Assembly: GCA_015179125.1 (NCBI GenBank)
Contig: WHVA01000402.1
Location: 1 to 64,000, forward strand
Origin: Gautieria morchelliformis
Taxonomy: Eukaryota; Basidiomycota; Agaricomycetes; Gomphales; Gomphaceae
Direction: 5' to 3'
Length of the DNA: 64,000 nucleotides
A program made the position numbers and the translations under genes. The notes beneath the pieces are model-generated. The model was not told the DNA's origin and did not search any database. It saw nothing but the letters and a program-made list of their open reading frames with translations. Position 1 is the stretch's first letter, and each line of letters begins with the position of its first letter. Below, piece after piece: positions 34,496-46,019 of this stretch.

Positions 34496-37400
34496 ATGTA
34501 AGTTGAAGTGGGGTGCTTGATTGTTCCTCTAAGCTTATGCCTACATTTCTCAGGGATCCTTCTACTCCAGAGAGAAATCGTCAGCAGGAGCGTGAAAGGG
34601 CGAGGGAGGAGCAGGAGGGTCGTATGACGTCGCCTACTGATCGGAGAGCGCGTGCCCTTGCTGTGGCTGCTGCCAGAGCTTGGAACCAGCCACCCCCTCC
34701 ACCACCTCCTTTTGCCATCCCTCACCCTCCTCCTAGAAGCAATGCGGCTGATCCTTTTCATCAACCTGCTGCAGGGCCATTACGTCCTCCTGATCCCAGT
34801 CCTGGACAGCAGGTGGCAGCCCTTCGTGCTCAGTTAGCAGCAATCCCAGCAGCACAGCCCGTGAGAAGATACAGGCAGGCGCCTATACAGCCACCTCCCA
34901 ATCTTCCTGTGGTTGGTTCTGCAGGAATTGCACAGTTGCATGCTCAGGCTGCTGAGCAGTCTGCTATATTGCAGCAATTGGGAAGAGGTAGACAGGCAGC
35001 TAATCCTCCTGTAGTAGGTTCTGCAGGAGTGGCAGCATTGCGTGCTCAGGCCAATGCAATAAGACCAATGCCTCCGCTACTCCCTGCGCTTCTGCGGCCT
35101 CTTCAGCGACTCCCTGCACCTCCTCAGCCTCCTCAGCCACTCCCTGCACCTCCTCAGCCTCCTCAGCCACTCCCTCCACAGCCTCTTCTGCCACTCCCTG
35201 CACCTCCTCAGCCTCCTCAGCCACACCCTGTACCTTGGCAGCGTCCTCAGCGACTTCCTCCTTTTATTCCACTCGGTCGCTCTAGAATAATTGAGGCAGA
35301 TGTGCTGCGTCATGATATGGGTCCCATGGTTGTTGCCTGCCCTGACTGTGGAGCATTACACTGGATGGCAGAACACCTGCTGAGATCCTCAAATCGGCGG
35401 CCCAGATTTGGTGATTGCTGTTTAGAAGGAAAGGTGCAGCTTCCAGAGCTGCCAGTGCTCCCTCAGCCATTGAGACGGCTCTTAGAGGGCCAGGACCCTG
35501 AGGCCAAACAGTTTCGCAAGAACATCAGGCAGTACAATGCTGCATTTGCATTCACTTCCTTGGGAGCCGAGTTTGATCTAGATTTGCTTCGGGAGGGTCG
35601 TGGTCCATATGTCCTCAAGCTACAGGGCGAACTGTATCATATTCATGGCTCTCTCATCCCTAACCCTGGGAGGCGGATACAGTATGCCCAACTTTATATC
35701 TATGATCCAGCATTGGCTTTGGCACAGAGGAACACCCGTAACCCAGGTCTGTCTCCAACTATCATGGGAGACTTGCAGGAAATGCTCCTCCTATGTAATC
35801 CTCATGTTCCCATATATAGACAAGCGGCTGAGAGGCTCAGAGCTCAGGGACAGAATGGTGAGATCCGGGCTAGGCTCACATACAGGGAACACAGGGATCC
35901 TAGGAGGTATAATATCCCTACTGCGGATGAGATTGCAGTGGTTCTTCCTGGAGATGGCATCAACCCTGAACCTAGGGATGTTATTGTCCAGCTCAAAGGT
36001 GGACGCTTTCGAAGGGTATCCGATATGAATCCAAACTATGCCTCTCTTCACTATGTCTTGCTCTTTCCCAGGGGAGAGTTGGGGTGGCAACCGGGTATTC
36101 GCTATCGCCAATTACCAGACGGGCGTGAGCGAAGTGGGCATGTCACCCAAATTCAGTTCCATTCCTATCGTCTCTTCCAGAGAACAGAAGAACCTACAAC
36201 ACTCCTGCGTGCTGGCAAATTATTCCAGCAGTACATTGTAGACTCTTGGGCCGCTGCAGAGCAAAGCAGGCTGTGGTGGATCAGGACAAATCAACACACT
36301 CTCCGTGCTGAGATGTATAACCAGATGATGGATGCCTTTCATCGCAATGACAATGACAGAGATCCAAACAACTTGGGCATAAGATCCATTCTGCCTGCCA
36401 CATTTCAGGGGGGGACACGGGACATGCAGGAAAACCTGCAGAACTCTCTGGCCATTTCAAGGAAGTATGGTGTGGCAGATCTCTTTATTACCATGACTGC
36501 CAATCCCAACTGGCAGGAGGTATTGGATGCATTGTTGCCCGGACAAACTCCTCAGGACAGACCTGACCTGGTGTCGCGGGTGTTCCAGCTCAAAAAGAAA
36601 TACCTCATTGACTTGATCGTCAAGGAAAAGATTTTTGGGGAAACCGTCGCTCGCGTCCACACCATTGAATTCCAGAAAAGGGGACTCCCACACATGCATA
36701 TTCTTATCTGGTTTGAAAGAGATTCCAAGATCAGACATCCACATGAGGTGGATTCAATGATTTCGGCAGAGTTCCCTGATCCAGAGACTCATCCTGTCCT
36801 CTACTGGTTGGTCTGTGAGCTGATGACACATGGTCCCTGTGGACAAATGAAACCAAACGCACCCTGCATGGAAAATGGCAAGTGCAAGAAAAACTTCCCA
36901 AAGCCATTCTGTGAGGAAACCAGTCTGAATGAGGATGGATATCCAAAATATCGTCATCGCAATGATGGAAGGCTGCACAATGTCAGAGGTGACATGCTGG
37001 ACAACAGATGGGTTGTGCCATACTCTGCTCTGCTCTTGCTCAAATTCTGGTGTCACATCAACCCTGAACTCACCATCAATGTGAGGTGTATCAAGTATAT
37101 CCACAAGTATCTCTACAAGGGCCATGATTGGACCACCATGGAGTTTGGTCGCACCCAGGATGAAATTAAGCAGTACCTGGACGCTCGCTATGTCAGTGCT
37201 CATGAGGCCTGTTGGAGGTTGCTGGAGCAGGAAATCCACACCCAGGTGCCTGCAGTCATGGCACTGCCGGTCCATGAAAAGGACCATCACACAATCATCT
37301 TTGATCCCAACCAGGATGTGGACAACATCCTGGAAAGGGCTGAGGCGAAAAAGACACCGCTCATGGCTTACTTTGAGGCCAATGATATCTACCCTGAAGC

Positions 37401-39441
37401 ACGTGATCTGCTCTATGTGGAGTTTCCTGAGCATTTTACCTGGCAAGCACAGGAAAAGGTATGGACACCACGCCAAAGAAGTTTTAGCATCGGTCGCCTT
37501 CACTTTGCAAACCCTAAATCAGGAGAGAGATTTTTTGTGCGCACTCTCCTCACAGTGGTCAAGGGGGCTAGATCCTTTGAGGAGCTTAGGTCGGTGGATG
37601 GCATACAATATGCTACTTACAAGGAGGCCTGTCGTGCAAGGGGACTTCTGGATGATGATCAGGAGTTGAGGTTGTGTCTCCAGGAAGCCAGTGGCATGAA
37701 AACAGGTGCTCAGCTCAGACATCTCTTTGCCACCATCCTTGGCCATTGCAATCCATCGGGCCCTGGCAGATTATGGGATGGCTTCAGGGAGCACATATGT
37801 GATGATCTCAGACATCAGCTCCAAATCAGACATGGTATGCAGAATCCACAGGACGATCAGGTTTATGATTTTGGCCTCTTTCTCTTGGAAAAAATCCTCC
37901 AGCAGGGTGGAATGTCCTTGAGCAGCTTTGATGATATGCCTCGGGTGGCAGGCGAGTGGGAGGCCCTCATTGGAAACAGGTTCATAGCTGAGCAGAGGGA
38001 CTATGACCCTGTTGCAGAGAGGGACATAGCTGATGAGGAGGTTCCCAGGCTGAATGAGGGGCAAAGGTCTGCGCATGATCAGATATTACGGTCGGCACTG
38101 ACCAGAGATGCTCATGGGAAACCTGATGGACAAATGTTTTTTGTCACTGGCTCAGGTGGTGCTGGGAAATCATTCACATGGAACACTCTAATCCACTCCT
38201 GTAGAGCGGAGAGCCTCATTGTGATTGCAGTAGCCTCATCTGCAATGGCTGCACTTATCCTCACTAAGGGTACAACCTCTCATAGCATGCTTGGAATTCC
38301 CATTCCTGTCCATGAGCGCTCTTTCTCCTCCATCAAAAAGAACTCTGACAAGGCTGACATGCTGAGACAGGCCAGTCTCCTCATCTGGGATGAGGCTGCA
38401 ATGCAGCATCGCCATGCCATAGAGGCCATTGACAGGACACTGAGGCATTTCCTTGACCAGCCTGATAGACCCTTTGGTGGCATCACAGTCGCCTTTGGAG
38501 GTGACTTTCAGCAGACTCTGCCAATTGTCCCTAAAGGCTCCAAGGAGGATATCGTGGGAGCTACCCTTCAGAAGTCATATCTGTGGCCAAAGATCAAGGT
38601 CATCCATCTGACAGAGAACATGCGGGTGAGAAATGACCCTGACAGAGCCATGTTTGCAGAATGGCTGCAGAATGTGGGCCAGGGAAAGGATCTCCCACTA
38701 GATCATACGTTCTCACTGCCTCCTCACATGGTGTGTGGCCCTGGAATTGAAGATCTGATCCAGGAAATATACCCTGGCATTGGCAATCAAGTCCCTGCCC
38801 AGGATAATTACTTTCTGGAGTGTGCCATCCTCTGTGCCAGAAACACTGAGGTCAATGAGATCAATTCCATGGTGTTTAGGGAGTTTCCAGGTGATGCTCA
38901 GGCCTTGCACTGCGCAAATTCCATTGAAGAATCCGACGATATAGATCAGTATCCTGTGGAGTATCTGAATTCCATAGAGATGGGCTGTCTTCCTCCTGCT
39001 CGCTTGGAAGTCAAGCCTGGAGTGCCTCTGATGCTGTTGTGCAATTTGGATCAGAAGCAAGGACTATGCAATGGGACAAGGTTGCGGTTGGTGAGGATAA
39101 GCATTAGAGTGTTGGAGGTCAGGATCATCTCAGGTCCATGTGCAGGAAATATTGCTTTCATCCCCAGGATCATCATTAAGCCATCAGAGGGAGAGTTGCC
39201 ATTTGTGCTGAAAAGGAGGCAGTTTCCAGTGCGTTTGGCATTTGCAATGACCATCAACAAGTCTCAGGGACAGTCTTTGGGTACGGTTGGGCTGGACCTG
39301 AGATATCCAGTGTTTGGACATGGTCAGTTGTATGTTGGTGTATCAAGAGGGACCAACTGGAACAGAGTCAAGGTCTTGCTTGAGGAGGGTTTGGACACAA
39401 CCAACATTGTATATAAAGATGTATTACTTAGAGCTCCTTGA
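34496..39441 (+). CDS. Helitron Rep/PIF1-helicase, intact (1629 aa)
   Basis: Nicks and unwinds DNA for rolling-circle transposition. The start codon is split by an intron: AT at 34496-34497, GTAAGT...TTCTCAG intron 34498-34553, G at 34554, giving MDPSTPERNRQQERERARE. The same arrangement in Helitron 2 supports it. An unspliced ATG at 34537 in frame is an alternative. After a Pro/Gln-rich N-terminus comes a zinc-finger-like CPDCGALHW (35339-35365) and the Helitron N-terminal domain. The HUH motif lies in GLPHMHILIWF (about 36685-36717), the Tyr motif in CIKYIHKYLYKG (about 37087-37122). The PIF1 helicase has Walker A GSGGAGKS (about 38150-38173), Walker B LLIWDEAA, FGGDFQQTLPI and a C-terminal TINKSQGQSLGTVGLDL. 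No stops or frameshifts: an active-looking protein of usual family length. Confidence 0.9.
34498..34553 (+). other. Intron splitting the Helitron 1 start codon
   Basis: 56-nt intron: donor GTAAGT, branch-like CTAAG, acceptor TTTCTCAG. The exons join AT to G, making an ATG in frame with the long coding region. Position and phase are the same in Helitron 2 (40858-40914). Read from sequence only. Confidence 0.7.
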
Positions 39442-39468
39442 TTTTTTTATATCCACTTCTCTTGATAT

Positions 39469-39787
39469 GATTCATTATTTGTTAAAAATAATGATGGGCA
39501 AGTAATTAATATTAAAACGGGCGAAATAATTAGAGACACTTTTGTAGTTGAAGTAGTAAGAATGAATAATACAGTATCTATTTATCCCACAATCTCCGAT
39601 TGTGCCTCAGCTTTTGAGATCTCCCGAACAATCATTTATAATAGACTGGCAAATGGAAACTCTTTACCTGATAAAGGAATAAGCCAAATAAGAAAAATAA
39701 GAGTCTATGTTTAGTAGTCAAATTCTTAAATAGGTAAATAGATTATTCTAAATTAAAAGAATCTATTTTTTTTAGTTTATTTGACGT
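39469..39787 (+). other. AT-rich captured insert with NUMOD/HTH-like frame in Helitron 1
   Basis: About 310 bases absent from Helitron 2, where CTTGATATGG runs straight into TTTATGTGTTTGACTTC. It is far more AT-rich than its surroundings. A plus-strand frame open from 39466 to a stop at 39712-39714 (82 codons) reads NNDGQVINIKTGEI, then RMNNTVSIYPTISDCASAFE, then ISRTIIYNRLANGNSLPD. The pattern of a short strand pair followed by a helix-turn-helix (ISDCASAFEISRTIIYNRL) resembles NUMOD1-type modules of mitochondrial homing-endonuclease ORFs. It looks like the tail of a larger gene, as no ATG opens it before 39562. An organellar or mitochondrial-plasmid origin is inferred from composition and motif, not proven. 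Confidence 0.55.
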
Positions 39788-39910
39788 TATGTGTTTTACT
39801 TCATTGTACTTGATGCAAATTGATTACTTTGATTTTCCCCAATGTACTTGACCTTACTGATATGCTAGACTTACTGATGCATTTGACCCTACCGAGGCGC
39901 TTGACCTACA

Positions 39911-39938
39911 CCCGCGCGAAGCGCGGGTACCCACCTAG
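39911..39938 (+). other. 3' terminus of Helitron 1 (hairpin and CTAG)
   Basis: Stem CCCGCGC/GCGCGGG with GAA loop (39911-39927), 11-base spacer TACCCACCTAG ending in CTAG, followed by T. This is the Helitron termination signal; the identical signal is at 45992-46019. Confidence 0.85.
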
Positions 39939-40301
39939 TTACACTATATGAAAACAGCTCGGTGGGTTGTGGGTGTCGAGCTTATGTCAGGTTTTAGGTC
40001 AGCATTAGTCAGCTGGCCAATCAGATGCGAGCGGCGCAGCTGGCCCAAACCGGTTCATGCCGGGCTGCCGGTTTGCGCCAGTCTTCCAGCTCCAGCGCTC
40101 AATGCGGCTGCGCAGCGTTCTGGAGCACGCGAGCGGTGCAGCCGCGAGCTTATCAGCGGTTGACGCCGGTCTGCGCGCTCAAAGCAGCACTGCGCTGGCA
40201 GAACGCTGCACAGCCGCTTTCGCGCACTCCACCACCACCCTCCTCTCCTCTCTCCCCAGTAGATAGAATAAAATTGCGTGAGAGTGAATTAATAGATAGC
40301 C

Positions 40302-40308
40302 TATATAG
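40302..40308 (+). promoter_or_regulatory. TATA-like box of Helitron 2
   Basis: TATATAG in the same leader context as 33954-33960 of Helitron 1. Confidence 0.45.
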
Positions 40309-40502
40309 TGTAGACTACAAAAGATCTCTTCCCAGGGAGATCTCTGCTGTGAACTATTGGGGTTGACCTCTTCAGTGGGGCAGCTTTTTCTCTGCTAAGG
40401 AGCCAGGTAGTCATCCCAGGCTGCCTTAGAGGGAGCCACAATTGCATTGCAGTTCTCTTAGTGTTGACTTGCACTACTGGTGGCTGAAGAAGACATCTCC
40501 CA

Positions 40503-40538
40503 GGACCAGGACCAGGACCAGGACCAGGACCAGGACCA
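40503..40538 (+). repeat. GGACCA hexamer array in the Helitron 2 leader
   Basis: About six GGACCA units in tandem; the matching place in Helitron 1 (about 34155-34178) has only three to four, one imperfect. A variable-number repeat in the transcribed leader. Confidence 0.75.
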
Positions 40539-40855
40539 TTTACTGGAATTATTCCAGTTGGATAGCCGAAGAAGACTTGGATATTTTCATCAATCAATTT
40601 CCCTGTCCCTTCCTTGGTATGTATATATTTCTCTGTGGTCTGGTGTGAGCCATCTGACATTTATTTATTTTATTTTAAATAGAAATTAATAAATTCCCTT
40701 GACTTTGCTTAACAAACAATTACCTGTCCCTTCCTGGGTATGTATGTATTTCTCGGTGGTCTGGTGTGAGTTGTCTGACATTTATTTAATTAGAAATTAA
40801 TAAATTCCCCTGATTTTGCCCAAGAAAAATTAACAACAACAGCATCTGCTTGCAA

Positions 40856-43800
40856 ATGTAAGTTGAATTCTGGTAGCTTGATTGTTCATCTAAGCTTATA
40901 CCTGCATTTCTCAGGTATCCATCTACTCCAGAGAGAAATCGTCAGCAGGAGCGTGAAAGGGCAAGGGAGGAGCAGGAGGGTCATATGACATCGCCCACTG
41001 ATCGGAGAGCACGTGCGCTTGCTGCTGCTGCTGTCAGAGCTCAGGACCAGCCACCCCCTCCCCCACAGCCTTTTGCCATCACTCACCCTCCTCCTAGAAG
41101 CAATGTCGCTGATCCTTTTCAACAACCTGTGGCCAGGCCATCACGTCCTCCTATGCTTGCACCCTCTTCACGTCTGCCCATGCTGGCACCATCATCACGT
41201 CCTCCTAATCTCAGTCCTGGAGAGCAGGTGGCAGCCCTTCATGCTCAGTTAGCAGTTATCCCACCATTACAGCCTCTGAGAAGAAATAGGCCAGACCCTG
41301 TACAGCCAGCTCCTATAGTAGGTTCAGCAGCCATTGCAGACTTGCGTGCTCAGGTAGCTGCATTGCGGCCTTTGGGAAGGCACAGGCCTGCATCTGTACA
41401 ACCAGCGCCTCCTCCTGTAGTAGGTTCTTCAGGAGTGGCAGCATTGCGTGCTCAGGCCAATGCAATAAGACCAATGCCTCCGCTACTCCCTGCGCTTTTG
41501 CGGCCTTTTCAGCGACTCCCTCCACCTCCTCAGCCTCCTCAGCGACTCCCTGCACCTCCTCAGCCTCCCCAGCCATTCCCTGCACCTCCTCAGCCGCTCC
41601 CTGCACCTCCACAGCCTCTTCAGCCACTCTCTGCACCTCCTCAGCCTCCTCAGCCACTCCCTATACCTCGGCAGCATCCTCAGCGACCTCCTCCTTTTAT
41701 TCCACTCGGTCGCTCTAGAATAATCGAGGCAGATGTGCTGCATCATGATCTGGGTCCCATGGTTGTTCCCTGCCCTGACTGTGGAGCATTACACTGGATG
41801 GCAGAACGCCTGCAGAAATCCTCAAATGTGCGGCCCAGGTTTGGTGATTGCTGTATGGAAGGAAAGGTGCAGCTGGAAGACCTGCCACAGCCCCCTCAGC
41901 CATTGAAACAGCTCTTAGAAGGCCAGGACCCTGAGGCAAAAGGATTTCGCCAGAATATCAGGCAGTATAATGCTGCATTTGCATTCACTTCTGTGGGGGC
42001 CAACTTTGACCAAGATTTGCTTCGGGAGGGTCGTGGTCCATATGTGCTCAAGCTACAGGGTGAACTGTATCATCTCCATGGCTCTCTCCTCCCTGACAAT
42101 GAAGACGATCCAAAGTATGCCCAGCTTTACATATATGATCCTGCACTGGCTTTGGCAAGAGAAAGGATCGTAATGAGCATCTGTCTCCAACTATCATGGG
42201 AGACTTGCAGGAAATGCTCCTGCTATGCAATCCTCATGTGCGCACATATAAACAAGCAGCTGAGAGGCTCAGAGCTCAAGAACAGAATGGTGACATCCAG
42301 GCAAGGCTCACATACAGGGCACACAGGGATCCTAGGAGATATAATGTCCCAACTGCAGATGAGTTTGCAGTCGTTCTTCCTGGAGATGGCATCGACCCTG
42401 AACCTAGGGATATTATAGTCCAGCTCAGAGGTGGACCTTTCAGAAGGGTATTGGATACCAATGCAAACTATGCCTCTCTGCACTATGTCTTGCTCTTTCC
42501 CAAGGGAGAGTTGGGATGGGAACCAGGTATTCCTTATCATGAGCCAGAGCGTGCTCGGCAGGCCAATCCCAATCCAAACAGACGGACACAGGTCACCCAA
42601 ATACAGTACCATGCGTATCGTCTGTTCCAGAGAGCGAGAGAACCTACAACACTCCTGCGTGGTGGCAAATTGTTCCAGCAGTACATTGTAGACTCCTGGG
42701 CTGCTGCAGAGCAAAGCAGACTGAGGTGGATCAGGGCCAATCAACACACTCTGCGTGCTGAGCAGTATAACCAGATGGTAGATTCATATGGAGGCTTGGA
42801 CAATGACATTGGAGATGCAAACAGCTTGGGCATAAAAGTCATTCTGCCTGCGACATTTCAAGGAAGTACCATGACTGCCAATCCAAAGTGGGATGAGATA
42901 GTGGCTGAGTTGCTCCCTGGACAAACTCCTCAGGACAGACCTGACCTGGTGTCGCGGGTGTTTCACCTCAAAAAGAAATACCTCATTGACTTGATCATCA
43001 AGGACAAGATCTTTGGAGAAACCGTCGCTCGCGTTCACACTATTGAATTCCAGAAGAGGGGGCTCCCACACATGCACCTGCTTACCTGGTTCGATAGGGA
43101 GTCCAAGGTCAAACATCCACATGAGGTGGATTCTATGATTTCAGCAGAGTTCCCTGATCCAGAGACACATCCTGTCCTCTACCAGTTGGTCTGTGAGCTG
43201 ATGACACATGGTCCCTGTGGACAAATGAATCCAAATGCACCCTGCATGGAAAATGGCAAGTGCAAGAAAGGCTTCCCAAAGCCATTCTGTGAGGAGACCA
43301 TTGTGAATCTAGATGGATATCCAAAATATCGTCGTTGCAATGATGGAAGGCTGCACAATGTCAGAGGTGACATGCTGGACAACAGATGGGTTGTGCCATA
43401 CTCTGCTCTGCTCTTGCTCAAACTCCGGTGTCACATCAACCTTGAATTCACCTTCAGTGTGAGGTGCGTCAAGTATATCCACAAGTATCTATACAAGGGC
43501 CACGATTGGACCACGATGGAGTTTGGTGTCGACCATCATGAGATAAAGAAGTACCTGGACGCTCGCTATGTCAGTGCTCATGAGGCCTGTTGGAGGTTGC
43601 TGGAGCGGGAAATCCACACCCAGGTGCCTGCAGTCATGGCACTGCCAGTCCATGAAAAAGACCAGCAATCAGTCGTTTTCAATCCTGATGCTGATCCGCT
43701 CACCATCATGAACAGGGTCGAGGGGTCAAAGACAGCGCTCATGGCTTACTTTGAGGCCAATGCTGCCTACCCTCATGCACGCGATGTGCTCTATGTGGAT

Positions 43801-45819
43801 TTTCCTGAGCATTTTACCTGGAAAAAAGAGGAAAGGGTATGGACACCACGTCAAAGGGGATATAGCATTGGATGCCTTCACTTTGCAAGCCCAAAATCAG
43901 GAGAGAGATTTTATTTGCGCACTCTCCTCACGGTGGTCAAGGGGGCCAGATCCTTTGAGGAGCTTAGGACGGTGGATGGCATACAATGTGCTACTTACAA
44001 GGAGGCCTGTCTTGCCAGGGGACTTCTGGAGGATGATCAGGAGTGGAGGATGTGTCTCCAGGAACCCAGTGGCATGAAAACAGGCGCTCAGCTCAGACAT
44101 CTCTTTGCCACCATCCTTGGTCATTGCATTCCCTCACAACCTGACAGACTATGGGATGCCTTCAAGGAGCACATATGTGATGATCTCAGACATCGGCTCC
44201 AAATCAGGCACAATATCCAGGAGCCACGGGATGATCAGGTCTATGATTTTGGCCTCTTTCTCTTGGATAAACTCCTTCAGCGTAATGGCATGTCCTTGAG
44301 CAGCTTTAAAGATATGCCTCAGGTGGTAGGCGAGTGGGAGGTCCTGATTGGAAACAGGTTCATAGCTGAGCAGAGGGACTATGACCCTGTTCAAGAGAGG
44401 CAGATGGCTGATGAGGAGGTTCCCAAGCTGAATGAGGGGCAAAGGTCTGCGCATGATCAGATATTACGGTCGGCACTGGACATAGATGCTCAGGGGAAAC
44501 CTAATGGACAAATGTTTTTCGTCACTGGCTCAGGGGGCGCTGGGAAATCATTCACATGGAACACCCTAATCCACTCCTGTAGAGCGGAGAGTCTCATTGT
44601 GCTTGCAGTAGCCTCATCTGCAATGGCTGCACTTATCCTCACTAATGGGACAACCTCTCACAGCATGCTTGGAATTCCAATTCCTGTCCATGAGGGCTCT
44701 CTCTCCTCCATCAAAAAGAACTCTGACCAGGCTGATATGCTGAGACTGGCCAGGCTCATCATTTGGGATGAGGCTGCAATGCAGCATCGCCATGCCATAG
44801 AGGCCATTGACAGGACACTGAGGGATTTCCTTGACCAGCCTGACCGACCCTTTGGTGGCATCACGGTTGCCTTTGGAGGTGACTTTCAGCAGACTCTCCC
44901 AATTGTCCCCAAAGGCTCCAAGGAGGATATCATGGGAGCTACCCTTCAGAAGTCATATCTGTGGCCAAAGATCAAGGTCATCCATCTGACAGAGAACATG
45001 CGGGTGAGAAATGACCCTGACAGAGCCAGGTTTGCAGAATGGCTGCAGAATGTGGGTCAGGGAAAGGATCTCCCACTAGATCATACCTTCTCACTCCCTC
45101 AACACATGGTTTGTGGCCCTGGAATTGCAGAGCTGATCCAGGAAATATACCCTGGCATTGGCAATGCAATCCCTGCCCAGGACAATTATTTCTTGGAGCG
45201 GGCCATCCTCTGTCCCAGAAATATTGAGGTCAATGAGATCAATTCCATGGTGTTGAGGCAGTTTCCAGGTGATGCTCAGGTCTTCCACTGTGCAGATTCT
45301 GTCAAGGAAACCGACTTTGCAGAGCAGTATCCTGTGGAGTATCTGAATTCCATAGAGATGGGCAGTCTTCCTCCTGCTCACTTGGAAGTCAAGCCTGGAG
45401 TGCCTCTGATGATGTTGCGCAATTTGGATAAGAAGCAAGGACTATGCAATGGGACAAGGTTGCGGTTGGTGAGGATGAGGAATAGAGTGTTGGAGGTCAG
45501 GATCATCTCAGGTCCACGTGCAGGAAATACTGCTTTCATCCCCAGGATCACCATTTCACCATCAGAGGGGGAATTACCATTTGTGCTGCAGAGGAGACAG
45601 TTTCCAGTGCGTGTGGCATTTGCAATGACCATCAACAAGTCTCAGGGACAGTCTTTGGGTACGGTTGGGCTGGACCTGAGATATCCAGTGTTTGGACATG
45701 GTCAGTTGTATGTTGGTGTTTCAAGGGGAACAAGCTGGAAAAAAGTGAAGGTCTTGCTTGAAGAGGGTTTGAACACAACCAACATTGTATATAAAGATGT
45801 ATTACTTAGAGCTCCTTGA
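40856..45819 (+). pseudogene. Helitron Rep/PIF1-helicase, broken
   Basis: Homologue of the 1629-residue protein of Helitron 1. The frame is open from the split start codon to about 42165, where a one-base change after LALARER shifts it; the rest is open from 42196 to 45819. Near 42870 an in-frame deletion of 27 codons removes the block that in Helitron 1 reads AISRKYGVADLFIT, a conserved part of the Helitron N-terminal domain. The HUH motif (GLPHMHLLTWF), the Tyr motif (CVKYIHKYLYKG), Walker A (GSGGAGKS) and the other helicase motifs remain. It is probably unable to transpose alone but might be mobilised by Helitron 1, since the ends match. Confidence 0.85.
40858..40914 (+). other. Intron splitting the Helitron 2 start codon
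   Basis: 57-nt intron with GTAAGT donor and TTTCTCAG acceptor. AT (40856-40857) joins G (40915) and the frame continues YPSTPERNRQQERERARE. Helitron 2 has no ATG inside the intron, so here the spliced codon is the only upstream start; the next ATG in frame is 40985. Confidence 0.7.
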
Positions 45820-45991
45820 TTTTTAATATCCACTTCTCTTGATATGGTTTATGTGTTTGACTTCATTTTACTTGATGGAAATTGATTACTTTGATTTTCC
45901 CCAATGTGCTTGACCTTACTTATATGTTAGACTTACCGATGTGTTAGACTTACTGATGCATTTGACCTTACTGAGGCGTTTGACCTACACC

Positions 45992-46019
45992 CCCGCGCGA
46001 AGCGCGGGTACCCACCTAG
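45992..46019 (+). other. 3' terminus of Helitron 2 (hairpin and CTAG)
   Basis: Same stem-loop and TACCCACCTAG spacer as Helitron 1, followed by T and then LINE sequence. Confidence 0.85.

Larger units (their letters stand above)
33660..39938 (+). mobile_element. Helitron 1, autonomous-looking
   Basis: Rolling-circle transposon. The 5' end is placed at the TC of TCAGTGGGTTGTGGG; the 3' end is CTAG at 39935-39938 after a GC hairpin (39911-39927) and 11-base spacer, followed by T, as Helitrons require. It has a non-coding leader with TATATAG (33954-33960), one intact Rep/helicase gene, and an AT-rich insert near the 3' end that Helitron 2 lacks. It sits in the RNase H region of a LINE. The 5' border is uncertain by a few bases. 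Confidence 0.85.
39959..46019 (+). mobile_element. Helitron 2, defective
   Basis: Head-to-tail neighbour of Helitron 1, 20 bases away (39939-39958). The 5' end TCGGTGGGTTGTGGG and 3' end (hairpin 45992-46008, CTAG 46016-46019) match Helitron 1. Nucleotide divergence between the two is substantial along the whole length, so this is not a fresh tandem duplication. The gene carries a frameshift and an internal deletion. Confidence 0.85.
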
